Assembly (NCBI RefSeq): GCF_004027225.2
Contig: NC_044302.2
Span: 74,063,239-74,127,238, forward strand
DNA from: Strigops habroptila
Taxonomy: Eukaryota > Chordata > Aves > Psittaciformes > Psittacidae
Reading direction: 5' to 3'
Length of the DNA stretch: 64,000 bases
Shown: piece after piece, positions 23,618-36,427 of the stretch
Layout of the letters: every line of letters begins with the position of its first letter
Position numbering within the stretch: the stretch's first letter is position 1
Program-made: the position numbers and the translations under genes
Notes under the pieces: model-generated
Seen by the model: the letters and a program-made list of their open reading frames with translations, nothing else
What the model was told of the DNA's origin: nothing
The model's database searches: none

Positions 23618-26118
23618 CTCACAGAATCATTTAGGGTGGAAAAGACCTTTAAGATCACTTAGCTGAACTGTTGAACTCAAGGGTTAGACTCACTGCCAAG
23701 TCCACCACTGAACCAGGTCCCTAAGTGCCACATCTACATGTCTTTTAAATACCTCCAGGGATGGTGACTCAACCACTTCCCTGGGCAGCCTGTTCCAGTG
23801 TTTGACAACTCTTTAGGTGAAGACATTTTTCTTAAGATTCAATCTTAACTTCCTTTGGCACAACTTGAGGCCATTTCCTCTTGTCATATCACTTGTTACC
23901 TGGGAGAAGAGACCAGCCACCTCGCTCTATCTTCCTATCAGGTAGTTGTAGAAAGTGATAAGGTCCCCCCAGAACTTCCTTTTCTCCAGACTAAACAATC
24001 CCAGTTCTCTCAGCTGTTCCTCATAAGACTTATGTTCTAGACCCTTCACCAGCTTTGCTGCCCTTCTTTGGAGCCCCTCCAGCACCTCAATGTCTCTCTT
24101 GTAGTGAGGGGCCCAGAACTGATTCGAGCTGCAGCCTCATGGTGCCAAGTACAAGGGGATGATCGCTGCCCTGGCCCTGCTGGTCACACTATTGCTGATA
24201 CAGACCAGGATGCTGTTGCTCTTCTTGGCTGCCTGGGCACAAGCTGGCTCATGTTCAGCTCCGTCAATCAGCACCCCTAGGTCCTTTTCCACGGGCAGCT
24301 TTCCAGCCATTCTTCCCCAAGCCTGGAGCGTTGCATGGAGTTGTTGTGGCCCACATACAAGGCCCGGCACTTTGCCTTGTTGAACCTCATACTGCTGGCC
24401 ACAGCCCATGGATCCAGCCTGTCCAGATCCCTTTGCAGAGCCTTCCTATGCTCCAGCAGATCAACACTTCCACCCAACTTCGTGTTGTCTCCAAATTTAC
24501 TGAAGGTGCACTTGATCCCCTTGTCCATATCACTGATAAAGATATTAAACACAACCGGCCCCAGTACTGAGCCCTAGGGAACACCACCTGTGACCAGCTG
24601 CCAACTGGATTTAACTCTATTTGTTGCTATTCTTCGAGCCCATTCATCCAGCCAGTTTTGTACCCAGTGAAGAGTACACCCATCCAAGCCATGAGCAGCC
24701 AGTTTCTCCAGGAGGATGCTGTGGGAAATGGTGCCAAAGTCTTTGCTAAAGTCTAGATAGAGGACATCCACAGCCTTTCCCTCATCCACCAAGTGGGTCA
24801 CCTTGTCATAGAAGGGGATCAGGTTAGTCAAGCAGGACCTGCCTTTCATAAACCCATGCTGATGGGGCCTGATCACCTGGTTGTCCTTTATGTGCCGCAT
24901 GATGGCACTCAAGACGATTTGCTCCATTACCTTCCCTGGTATCAAGGTCAGACTGACAGGCCTGTGGTTCCCCAGATCCTCCTTCCAGCCCTTCTTGTAA
25001 ATGGGGGTCACATTTGCTAACCTCCAGTCAACTGGGACCTCCCCAGTTAGCCAAGACTGCTGATAAATGATGGAAAGCACTTGGTGAGCACTTCTGCCAG
25101 CTCCCTCAGTACCCATCCAGCCCCATAGACTTGTATGTGTGTAAGTGGTGTAGCAGGTTACTGTGCATTTCCCCTTGGATTATGGGGTCTTCATTTTGCT
25201 CCCTCTCTTCCAGCTCAGGGGGTTGGGTACCTGAAGAACAACTGGTCTTGCTGTCAAAGACTGAGGCAAAGGCATTAAGTACCTCAGCCTTTTCCTCATC
25301 CTTTGTCCCTGTGTTTTCCCCCGCATCCAAGAAAGGATCTAGTCTGTCCTTAGCCCTCCTTTTGTGCTAATGTATTTATAGGAACATTTTTTATTGTGTT
25401 TTAAGGCAGTAGCTGGATTAAGTTCTAGTCAGGCTTTGGCCATTCTTATTGTCTTCCTGTATAACCTCATGACATCCTTGTAATCCTCCTGAGCTGGCTG
25501 CCCCTTCTTCCAAAGCTAATAAACTTCTTTTTCCCTGAGTTCCAGCCAAAGCTCTCTGTCCAGCCAGGCCAGTCTTCTTCCCCACTGGCTCATCTTTCGG
25601 CACATGGGGATGGCCTGCTCCTGTGCCTGTAGGATTTCCTCTTGAAGAATGTCCAGCCTTCCTGGACCCCTCTGCCCTTCAGGACTGCCTCCCAGGGGAC
25701 TCTGTCAACCAGCATCCTAAAAAGGCCAAAGCCTGCCCTCCGCAGGTCCAGGGCAGCAATTCTGCCTATCCCCCTCCTTACTTCCTGAAGAATTAAAACT
25801 CTATCATTTAGTGATCACTAGTCACTAGCCCAAGACAGTCTCCAACCATCACATCACCCACAAGCCCTTCTCTGTTCACAAACAACAGGTCCAGTGGGGC
25901 ACCTTCTCTAGGTGGCTCCCTCACCAGCTGGGTTAGGAATTTATCTTCTACATGCTCCAGGAACCTCCCAGACTGTTTCCTCTCTGCCATGTTGTATTTC
26001 CAGCAGACATCTGGTAAGTTGAAGTCCCTCAGGAGAACAAGGGCTGGTGATTGTGAGACTTCTCCCAGCTACTTAACAGAATATTCTGTCTGCCTCTTCA
26101 TCCTGGTTGGGTGGTCTA
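23618..26118 (-). mobile_element. CR1 LINE: endonuclease and reverse transcriptase region, decayed
   Basis: This is a non-LTR retrotransposon read on the minus strand. From 5' to 3' it has the end of the endonuclease (EGAPLDLLFVNREGLVGDV, 25.8-26.0 kb), the linker KDEEKAEVLNAFASVF (25.3 kb), the reverse transcriptase (24.1-25.1 kb, with SIIYQQSWLTGEVPVDWRLA, NVTPIYKKG and HGFMKGRSCLTNL), and the conserved CR1 3' untranslated region down to about 23618. Conserved catalytic positions are damaged. The usual FDT after the first active-site Asp reads FGT, and the FADD box reads FGDN. Frameshifts and stops split the frame into several ORFs, so the element is inactive. CR1 is the dominant LINE in bird genomes. 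Confidence 0.95.
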
Positions 26119-26159
26119 TGAATCATAGAATCACAGAATGGTTTGGGTTAGAAGGGACC
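26119..26159 (-). mobile_element. Very short CR1 3' end inserted between CR1 segments
   Basis: About 40 bases (AATCATAGAATCACAGAATG, then GTTTGGGTTAGAAGGGACC) match the extreme 3' end of a CR1 element, including the ATTCTATG-type terminal repeat in reverse complement. The piece sits exactly where the endonuclease part of the larger CR1 stops and the ORF1 part begins. It is probably a short later insertion or a rearrangement junction. Confidence 0.75.
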
Positions 26160-26690
26160 AGTGCTACTGAAGTGGGTCAAGTCTGCCTATTGGGCCTTCT
26201 GTTCCTTTTGGAAGGGAGTCTCTTATGGCAATGACCCATCTTTTCTTCATTATGGAAGCAGTTTTGACGCTGGGCGTAGGCTGACTTAACTTCGGAGATG
26301 AACCATCATCCTCATTATTGTTCAGTTCCACTTGCAGAGCCTTGTACCTGTTGTGCAAGGGCACCTGGGCAAGTGGGGTAGTCACAGAGGAGACATGCCC
26401 ACTGCACTGGGCAGGAACTTGTTGCCACTGCTCTTTATCCCCTAAGTCACTGCATTCAGCCAGGTGGAGAGAGGATAAGGAATTCTCCATGTTATGGGTG
26501 CTGTCTGCTTGTTGGGTCTGTCTCGGGGAAGGTAGGGTGCAATTGCAGTAGTCTGTCTCTCTCTTTCACTCGCTGATACTCCTCAACCTATTTGCCTGTC
26601 CCCAGAGCTCTGTCAGTAAGTGGAGGAGCTCCTCCACCTGAGTGCACCTCCCTCACGTGTGCTCACTGCTGCTGTCCACTGGCAGTAAAA
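26160..26690 (-). mobile_element. CR1 LINE ORF1 fragment
   Basis: On the minus strand this continues in CR1 order: a leucine-zipper-like part (ELWGQANRLRSI with frameshifts, about 26.55-26.65 kb), then the linker, then an esterase-like start reading KKRWVIAIRDSLPKGTEGPI. CR1 ORF1 normally has a GDSL motif here, and this copy has RDSL. The sequence breaks off just after this motif at the short CR1 insertion. The rest of ORF1 and the start of the endonuclease are missing. It probably belongs to the same original copy as 23618-26118. Confidence 0.8.
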
Positions 26691-29600
26691 GAAAGATATG
26701 CATTCTCAAAGCTGGAAATACATGTATGGGCTTCGTATGCCACAGACAAGGATGCAAGGTGAATATCTGCCTGTTGGGAGCTCAGGTGGAAGCGTCAGCC
26801 TAGTGACCATCTTCTGGTGTATTTGAAAAAACCTGTCTGAATCATTTGGGGTCAGATGGCAGATCCTGCCAGCCTGGAAGGCATCCCATGTCCTTCAGTC
26901 ATCACCCCTTATGTCCGCAGCTGAGCAGGGGCAGGGGATGCAAGAAGGAACTCACAGCTTTCCAAGGAGACCATACAGGCTACAGATTTAGGCATCTCTT
27001 TCCCCCTTGGATTAAGATTCTGCAATTAAACACCATGGATTTCTAGTAATAATTACTAATCCAGAAATACTGCAGTTCTACCCACAATAACATAATGATT
27101 ATGCAAAAGGCTGAGACAAGGAGAAGTGCTACACAAACTGGAGAAAAAAACCCAAGTGCCATGCGTACCTAAAGGAACCCATGGGCAAGACTACACATGT
27201 CCATTTTTAATGTGCCATATAACAGATAAACAGTGCGTGCAGTACATCACACAGCAGCAGGATTGGAGAAGGATGGTAAAGCTGGAGCAGAGCAGGAGAT
27301 GCTACACTCAGTTTTGCACAGAGATGTCTCTCCCACTGCTGTGGTCTTGGCTGTACCTGGTGTCCGAGCCACACATGTGCCTGTAGAGTTGTAGCTTTAC
27401 AACTTCTCTCTGAAAAGGGAGAGGGAAGTAGTTTTCCCAGAATGTCAATGGTGCATTTTCCACAGCACTGAAGATGGGTTGCGAGGAAGCCTCCGAGCAC
27501 TGAAGGCAGAGCAGGGGGTGGAGGAGGGCTGGATAGCAGGGAAAGGCACAGGCTGTGCTCCCCAGGGCCTGCACCCAGGGAGAAGTCCCTGCATGTCCTC
27601 AGGGAGAGCTGGGGTGAGACCGAGCACTGGAGGAGGGGGCCAAAAGGAATAGCAGGAAATCAAAAGGAAAGGACCAGCACTCTGGATGACAGACATGCTG
27701 TCTGAGAATGGAGAGTGGGAACAGGTCTGTAACTAATGGTAGCAAGGGAGAATGGTGAAAGTCTAAAGGACAATACAGTGGATACACAGCCTTGTGAGCA
27801 CATTTGAGTACTGGCAAGCTTGAGCTGTCTGTCTCCACATAGAAAAACAGAGGACGGGAGCAGAATACAATGATTCTAAAATACACTTTTTTTTCTTTAA
27901 TCTTTTAACATAAGATAGGGAAAAACATACCTAAAATTTAAGAATCACAATTTCTGCTGGAGGGAGGAGAGAGAGAAGAAAGGGCTTAGCCATGGACTTC
28001 TTGAATTGAAAAAACACTGCTGAACCTTGTAATCCCGTAAACGTGACTACTCTGATCTTGTCATTAAGCTTCTATCATATGCAAATGTCAGTCTGCTTTT
28101 ACAAACAAAACAATGTGTTTTACTGTATTTTCTTGCACTATACTTTTTTTTTTAAAGCTGCGTGCTTTAGATTTACCAAGCAGTGTAGTTAAAGTGTTAA
28201 AACTTGACCTATTTGCGAGGATTAGAGCTGAAATTCCAGTAACAGCAGCTAAGTTGCACAAGTGTTTTCTTTTTATTATTTGATCTTCTGCAACCCATAT
28301 GACAGTGCTCCAGGCAGACGGGTTGGTTATGTGAAGAGAGGGTAGGGAGGGGGCTGGGAGTACATCCACAAACATGCCCCTCAGCAATAAGAGACTACTC
28401 CAGACCAGCGATGTCTGGTTTACATAGGAAAACAATCTGTTCCTGATTATCAGTTAATTTGATCCTCACCCTAACCTGACCAAACCTTCAAACCCAGCTA
28501 TTAAAAACTGTTTCCACCCCCTCCCTCCATCTCCTACTTTCAAACACATACTGAAGGGCAACTCAGGAACATCACAGATGGGTCCTGTATGTTGAAGGAA
28601 AGCAACATGTTGTTATGAAGAAAAAATATACATGAATACATTAATAAAAAAAGATAAGACAGTTACATAAAACACTTATTACAGTGTGAGATAACTAGGG
28701 AGGAGAAGAGCAAGAAAAAGGGATGGGCTGTGAGAGGGGGTAAGGGTCACATTACTTACTTCTACAGGGAAGGCGGCTTTACAAGTGCTTAACAAGTGGG
28801 GAAGGACTGACCAAAAGCATGAAAGAATATGATGGGATCTCACACTCACCTACCTCTCTGACCGTCTGAGCACTTAAGTTTTGTTGAAGTCTGTGTGAAG
28901 AATCAGGTGAAGAAAAATCTCAGGAGATGGTACCTTACACAGACCAAGTATATGCTACGAAAAGTTTTAAAGAGTTAGAGAGACGGGGGGTGGGGGGGAG
29001 CCCTATGTGGAGCTGGTTGATGTGCTCCCCCCTCAGCACTGCAAGCTGCAATGTGCATCCCACAGCAGAGGTCAACCATCGCTTTCAGCTAATATTGTAA
29101 GTGTGATTTCCGGATGAAATCAGAGGAGGGAATGGGAGAAAGAAAGAGGAGGATGGCCACAAGCATGCTTCTGTCTTGGAGCTCAGAGCTGGTCACACCG
29201 GGACATCCTGGCAGGGATCTGTGCTCTGCCACCTAAGGGATCGTGTTTCCAGAGGAAGGAAATGGAGATAGAGCAGCAATGCCAATGTGGGCAGCCCAAG
29301 CGCTCCCTCAGCCCCTAAACCTGCTGTGAAAACATGATACGGGAAGGTCTGCCCTTCTGTCAGCTCTAATCCAAAGCCTTACAAATGGTATGGAAGGGGG
29401 GAGGGCAGAGGTAGCCATTACAAGAAGCTTCCCAAGGACTTCTGCTCCAGGAGCAATCCTTCTGCAAGGAACATGTCTAAATGCAGGTGCTCAGTGTTCA
29501 CAAACAGAAGACAACCAGCTGTAATAAGGCAATTTCCATCCAAGCTGTTTCCCTGGGGGGCTGTATCCTTTTAAAGGCAACAAAATACCATCCCTTCCCA

Positions 29601-32600
29601 CAAGGAGGAGATTCATACACATTATTCATAAACTGTTTTCTGCAGAAGAATCTGGGAAGGGACTGAGGAACACTGTAGAACAGTTTTTGGGGAAAAATAC
29701 ACTCTTTTGAGTTAAACAGCCACAGAAGACTTTGCTCAGTTGTGTATCTGAGAGTGGGGGCAAGGAAGAAGATGCAGAGAGTATAATTTTTCAAGTCTGA
29801 ATAATGTTTATTCTTGGTGTTTTTCATGCAGCACATGCTGGCCCTGCTGCAGGTCCTTGCCCCTCACCAGCCCCACAGGCTGCTCCTCCACACAGGCACC
29901 TCTCACCAGACTGCTACCAGATCAATGCAAAACAGCAACATCCATCACAAGACCTTAGGGGTTTTACCACAGTTAATCGCCGCCAGTTCAGTGAGGTTGC
30001 AGGGTACCATAAACAGCAAGGCATGCCTATTTAGCCCCTAGAGCATTACTGGTATTAAAATACAAGATCAGCACCCTCAGCTGCCTCTGAGGGTGTAGAG
30101 GGACCAGCAGCAGGATACATGAGAAGGTCCAGGTGCTGCCTATGGAAGTGCATCTCAACAGCTCAGACAAGGAAAGCATGCATTACTCCATGAGCAAGCC
30201 TGTGTCCCAGAGGAATGAACACAGTCCTCTGTCTAGGTGAGAGGTAGGAATCTCCTGGGCAGCTGCAGAAGATAATCCAGATCAAGAAACAACTGCAGTA
30301 ATCTCTGAACAAAAGACAGACCAATTAAATCTGTTCCCTATCTCAGGGCACTTTGTCCTGCAAAGCGTCTGCATCTTATATAGCTTTGTGTCTTGGGCCA
30401 TCTGCTTCCCACTGCATCCCATTTCCATTTTAAGGACTGGGCCATCTGGGCCATACTGCTATGTCCTCAACTACTAATGACACTGTATTTATTGTATCCT
30501 TTTTAACCTCTTCCTGCCCCTTCCACTTCCAGCAGATTCCAAGATCAGGCCTGAAAGGCATTGTTCAGGCAGCAAGTGTGTAAATGAAGATGCACAATCC
30601 CTGTGATCCTCTTTGTTCTGATAAAGGCCTCTAGGTTGGGCAAATGCAAGTCAGTGTGTTTTCAAGCTTTCTGCTGGCATTGGCTGTGAGATCCTCCATC
30701 TCCAGCCATCTGTCTTTAAGGCAGATCTGACATCAGTGAGTGTACTAGAGCATACTGATGGAAATTCGGATACGCCTTGTGATAGAGCTGATGTGAAATC
30801 ACTGGAGGCTCACTCACCCTTCACCCCACAGATTTCCACTGTCTAGGTCCCACCCTAGCTTGTTTTCAAATACTGGGCACCACCAGTGTGACTCACTAGA
30901 TCACTTGTGGGTGAGGCAGGAGCAAGATCCCAGTGACAGCCCTGAATGCCATCTACCCATCCAGAAAGCACAGGACTATGTGGCAATTCAGCAAGCTCTC
31001 CCAATGGCAAAAGTCCCCCACCACCTGCCAGAGCACACCTTTGGCATACACCCGTCCCCATTAACTCTGATGGTTATTGGATGGAGGCTCGGAGCAGGGA
31101 GCACCATAAGGAAACAAGCCCAGGCTTAAATAGCCTCTCATCACACAGCCCTGACTCAACCAAATTACCCTTGCTTGCATGGCTGATTTGATAAAAATAC
31201 AAGCTCACCTGAGCCCTGGTCATTTGCCTCTGCTAAGCTAAGCAAACTCAGTGCATTTAAGGCTGCTAAGCTCGGAGCTCGGGATGTCAGTAGCATTGTA
31301 GTGGTACCTCAATGCCACCTACCCCGCAGGAAAACAGCAGAGAGCAGATGTCAGCTGGGCTCTTGTGGCAGGCACTCGCGATACTCAGGAGTAAAGGCTC
31401 TATTGGACTGACTACTACACCCAGCAATCAAACACTTCCAGTTGCTAACCCCTTCATGTCTGTGAATTTCTCTCTATTGACTGAGGGTCTGTAATGATAG
31501 TCTCCTAAAATAACAATGCTGGTAATATTCTGGAGCTCAGCACTTTGTTCTTAAGACTACGCTTCAGATCATTAGGCTGGAAATTATGCAAAACTCCATG
31601 AATATTGCTTAAGACTATACGCATCAGGAAAGTAAAATCACAGCAGAGACTCTAACTCAGATAATCCAGTAACAGAAACTAAAGCATGTCTACAAATGGT
31701 TGGTACATTTCAATGGTTGTTACAAGTCAGTGCAGAAGACATGTATGATAAAAACATTTGCTCTAAGTAAACGTGTGTCCTGTTTTATTGGATTCAATAA
31801 AAAGGGTTAATAAGTCAGCAGGGGTTTTCATAATACTTTAAAACAGTTGCTTAAGCATTTATATACCAGCAGATGGAAAACACATTTATTAAACATTTGG
31901 TCTTTGAATCATGCTGACATTATTATCTCAAACAACATTAATGCAGGCTACAGCCTCTTGTAATGGCCTCATTCTCTGACTAACTTGTTGCATAGTTGTA
32001 ACTTCACTTAGGAGTCAAGAAAACTGCTCAGATACAAAGAAAATCTAACGAGGGGCCCATGGGATGCTGCAGGGTAACTGTGCATATATAGAATAATCAG
32101 AGGGACACCAGGCTGCTGCAGGGGAACCAGCGCTCCAACACTATATCTACCATCAAATGCCCCACTGTCCTGCAGCTCTCAGCGCGCTCTACAGAGCGGA
32201 GGCAGATGCTCAGGTCTGCTGGGAGTGACATCTCCCTGTCCTGGGAGGCTGAAAGTGAAAGGAGTAAACTGCAAGCAACGACCATTGATGCGGGCACACT
32301 GCCTATTGCAGCAGTAGTTCCTTGCTTTGCAGGTGCAAAGAAATCAAGAGTAAAAACGGTGGTGACTCCCTAGGATGCCACTGCTTTAAGAACCATGTAG
32401 AACTCTGAAGGAGATAAAGCATATAGCAGTTAAACACTCAGGGAAATAGTCCAAATGAATCTGTATAAGATGTAGTGCTCCTGTAAGTAGAAGCATGTTA
32501 AAAGTGGGATGAGAAGGCATGAAAACACAATTCTTTAAATAAGAGCGAGGGGGGAGGCGCAGACAGAAGGAAGAAAACAGAAAGGATCAGGGAAATCTCA

Positions 32601-35600
32601 AACACCATGTATAGAAAACTATGCAGTTGCTTTACGGCAAACTAAAGGATTGTGCAACAGCCTTGCTATACTGACCTCTGCAGCCCGTCCTACTCAAGAA
32701 AACTGGAAAAGCTTTACTTCTGTTAAAATGCTTTATGTCCCTGTTAAAAGAGATGACTGACAATTCTGTGGTCTCTGGATACAGAGCATGAGGTGTGCAG
32801 GGAAGTAAAATAAAACAGATGTTTTCATTATGGTTAGAAACAAATGCAGTTTTTAACCCTTTATCTTTTTTAATCAGACTCCTATGTTTGTTTTGCTGCT
32901 TCCTTGTTTTCTACATCAGAATAAACTGTACTGGAATTTCACACCATTCAGTGCCTTTTCAGAACATGTGTTTTGAAAAGAAAGTTTCAGCAGATCAGAT
33001 GTTAGTGAAAGGAATGAAAATCCAGCCAGAAGTATTTCCAAACTGCCCAGTAAGTTTTAGGCTGGTGTACACCGGGCTTTTTGTAGTTGGCTGGAGGATG
33101 TTTCTGCAAATACCACTACAGCAGTGTTTGCAGAGCCTCATTAAATAGATGATTTATGCATCAGTCCAGGCAAGCGCAGAAACTAACGATTACTGGAAGT
33201 TTCACCCAGCAGTTAATGGAGACGCTAATACTATTTCGAGAAACAATCACCTCTCTTTTTTTTAATTGTACTATGCCAAGAGAAATTAATTCGTATCATG
33301 CACCAAACCAACTCCAGCCTCGTAATAGCTCCCCACAGACAAAAGGTATTTTCTAACTCCTGCTGCAGCTAGAGTGCTCGACAGGCTCTGGACTTCCATT
33401 GCACTCCTGCTGAGTTTACCGGGCTGAGCAGTAAGCTCACATGCCATGGAGAACAGTTCTGACTATTCAGCACCCAACTGATAAAATAAAGCAAATTTTC
33501 CTGCGAGACCAATTAGTCTATCATGAGCGTTAGAGAGACTTCAGCTATTTTCTGAGCCTAGTCCAAAATCAGTACCAAGCCTCTAAACCAATTTCCAAAA
33601 TGTCTAAAAATGAGCTTGCAGCTCACAGAAGCACACTACCAGACCTTTGTGCAATGAAACCGGGAACAGAGTAAGAAGCAAACAAAACTATTGACAAACA
33701 GTACGGAAGTCTAAATCAGTCTTTGCTATTTATTCACCACATGTGAAGTTCATGTCTTTAACGAGATAATGCAAGAGGCAGAGAAATTTGTGATAGGTAC
33801 TTTCATGATAAAGTCATCGCTTGCTTTGTAGGTTATCTGGCATACTCACTCACTGAAAATATTTACAGCAAATGTACTTCTAAAAAAAAACTTTATAAAA
33901 ATGCAAAACAGCTTGATCCTTTCCTGGAAACAAGTTCTGAATTCAAACATTCCTCTACAGATTTTATCTGCAGCAGCAGTAGTCCATATAGGCTTGTATA
34001 CTAAGAAAAATTACCGAAATGGCACATAGGCATAATCATTTAATAGTGCAAGTACTTACATTCTTGAGTTAACCAAAGCAAACCACTGCTCCTTAGTCAC
34101 CTCATACTTGAATGCAGCTGATGTGGTCAAACTTGCCAAAATATTCAAGTAACATAAATGCAGCTTAGTAGTCCGTAACAAGTCTTTCTAGTTCTTTTTC
34201 CTGTTGCTGATTGATTCAGAGGGTGCAGAAAACACCACCCCTGAAGTTTGTCTTTCCACTCTTAGAGCTCCATGCAATTAAGAAACTTGCTTCAATAACT
34301 CCAACGCCCAAATCAGTTCCTGCTCATCCAAGCGCAGGATAACAAATCACAGATACCTGCAGCCCAATACTCTGTCCTTTATGAACTGCTGAGGATTTGG
34401 AGACACAGGCATACATAGCTGCATGTTAGAACGCCAGCCTCAAGGATTTGCAAAGCCAACATGTCCTGACAGTCTCTGCAAAACATTGTCCAATTTAGTT
34501 CTGAATTAAATACCTGCAATTCATTATAGCGTCTTTCTACGAATAAGGGAACAAACAGCTTCTACCCTGCAAGAAGCCTTGTTTGCATAACAATCCTGAA
34601 GCTAAAACTGCATCTTGCATTAACACATCCCCAGTACAAGCATTTAGCTTCTTTTAAACTTGCATGTCAGCCTACCAACTTTTTCAACGGACAATTCTAC
34701 TGGTAGGGGGAGAGAGGGGGCAGAAATTAGTAAACCAATCAGTAACACTCCATGCATACTTTTTCGTTCCTTGTAAGCAGAGGGAATTGTTCTGCATGAC
34801 TTAAGTTAAAAGCATATTATTAAAAAAAGTCAAGTTACATGGGGGGGGGTAGGCAATGAACAGCTACACTAAAGTTACACAGCAGAGGTTTTGAAGTCTG
34901 CCTTCTCAAAATGATTACAAAAGGTTACAAAAGGGTATGGTTTCTTCCTTAGAGAATACATTTCTAATTGTATAAAAATGAGGGGAGGAGGGAGAAAAGA
35001 AAACATCCTTTTTCAGTGGTCTCAGGATTTAACAACATTGGTAAATTTAACTTTAAATAATCAACAGATAATAGTAACTCCAATGTCTTCATGTAACTTC
35101 CACTAGCCTTTAGAAAAGACTTACTGTTTTGCATAAATTGCAGATAACGACACTCTGTATTTCTAATTCCCAGCACCCAAAACACTTTGCACTAATTGGA
35201 ACAATTCTACAGTGAGCACAGTGAATAATTTAGGATTTGTTTTCATACCAGAATATACTTGGAAAGGAGGTTGGTGCTAAAATCCACCAGATAAGCCAAC
35301 TCTCAGTATATATATGTCATGATGTAGCAAGTAGCATTTGAACACGAGTGCCTGAGCACTGGGGGAAGGGGGAGAGAAGCTGAAATTTCTGTTTACATGG
35401 ACAACAAAAAAGATATTTAATGCTCCTTCCCAGGGTATTCAAAGTGCTCCCAGCCACCCCACCCTTAACTGATAAATCCATTTCCCATCATACCTACATT
35501 AGGACGTCCCAAAAGAACACCCACAAGCTCCTGCCACGCACTTGAAGTTTTCCATATAATCCCACTGTAGCAGCCTCAGCTTTAGTGGGCTAAAGTTATG

Positions 35601-36310
35601 TTTGTGCAGTGATGAGGAGAACAGGAAAATATTGACACAACTGCAGGAGGAGCGCTGCTGCTGTGCTGTTATCAATCGTTCCGCAATCTCTGCCCCCTCC
35701 TGACCCGTCAGCCCTACTCAGCAACCTTTGAACATGCCTAGCAATCTATTTGAGAGAGTATCACCCAAACAAAACAGACACCTCGTCGGGAGCTTCTTGA
35801 AATAATGATAGTTAAGTGAACTGAACACCTCCTCTTGATGCTGCTCGAGAAATGCTTCTGTTTTGTTGGAGATCAAGAAACCAAAATCAGCCTGGCCAGT
35901 AAGGGTGACCAGGAGGGGCTGGAGATTCGATGTGTAAGAGCTGGTTAATTTCACCAGTTAATTACAGCCACAGGATAACACAACCACATGACTTCTGCAG
36001 CAAACCCCTAGGCCTCTCAGAGTCCAGTGTAAACCAACATAGGCCCTTGAAAGCAGAGCGCGCTGCATGCTGAACAACAGAGTGCCAACCCTTACATCTT
36101 TGCAAACAACTTTCCACACTTCAAATATTTAAAAGATTATCGAGGGTGGGGAAGGGGGAGCAGACAGACTCTGCTCTACCAGGAAATCAGTTTTCAGTAT
36201 TTAATCTTAACTGGTGCTACTTCCCTTTGCTGCTGCTTTCACAGTTTAAGAACAGATTTTTTTAAAAAAATTATAATCCAAAAGGGGGAAAAGTGTTCCC
36301 AATTAATTAC
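26691..36310 (-). other. KANK1 intron downstream of the start-codon exon
   Basis: Non-coding sequence with no recognisable gene, RNA or mobile element. It has short G-rich runs near 28984-28999 and 34842-34850 and T runs near 28144-28153. ORFs of up to about 115 codons have no recognisable features. Confidence 0.65.
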
Positions 36311-36347
36311 CTGTAGCAATGCCGTTAGTATTTGCTGGGTAGGCCAT
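36311..36347 (-). CDS. KANK1: KANK1 start-codon exon, coding part (residues 1-12 plus one base)
   Basis: The minus strand reads ATG (36347-36345) and then codons for MAYPANTNGIAT plus a single G, followed by the donor GTAATT at 36310-36305. The split codon joins the large exon (G|AG = Glu), giving ...[14 protein letters not shown]... before the KN motif. Human KANK1 begins MAHTTKVNGSAS, also 12 codons plus one base before the same position, and the KN motif then falls at residue 29 in both. The start context is AACATGG (A at -3, G at +4), and an in-frame TGA lies three codons upstream, so this is the first in-frame start. The exon is too short to be found as an ORF. It was recognised by its phase, splice sites and similarity to the family N-terminus. 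Confidence 0.88.
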
Positions 36348-36427
36348 GTTTGCTCAGTAACACATCCAGAGCTAGGCTGTTGGGTGTCATGCAAATGCCA
36401 TGCATCAAGTCCAACCTGACATGCAAC
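36348..36427 (-). other. KANK1: KANK1 5' UTR part of the start-codon exon, with upstream ATGs
   Basis: The exon begins after a strong acceptor: a long pyrimidine tract ending TGTTCCAG, with AG at 36429-36428. The 80-nt leader contains several ATGs before the KANK1 start. One opens a five-codon ORF (MSGWT, stop). One opens MAFA then stop, and another MCY then stop. A further ATG opens a 26-codon frame that runs across the KANK1 start and ends at a TAA inside the coding part. Such leaders usually lower translation of the main frame; that effect is inferred here. More 5' noncoding exons presumably lie at higher coordinates, but none could be identified. Confidence 0.75.
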
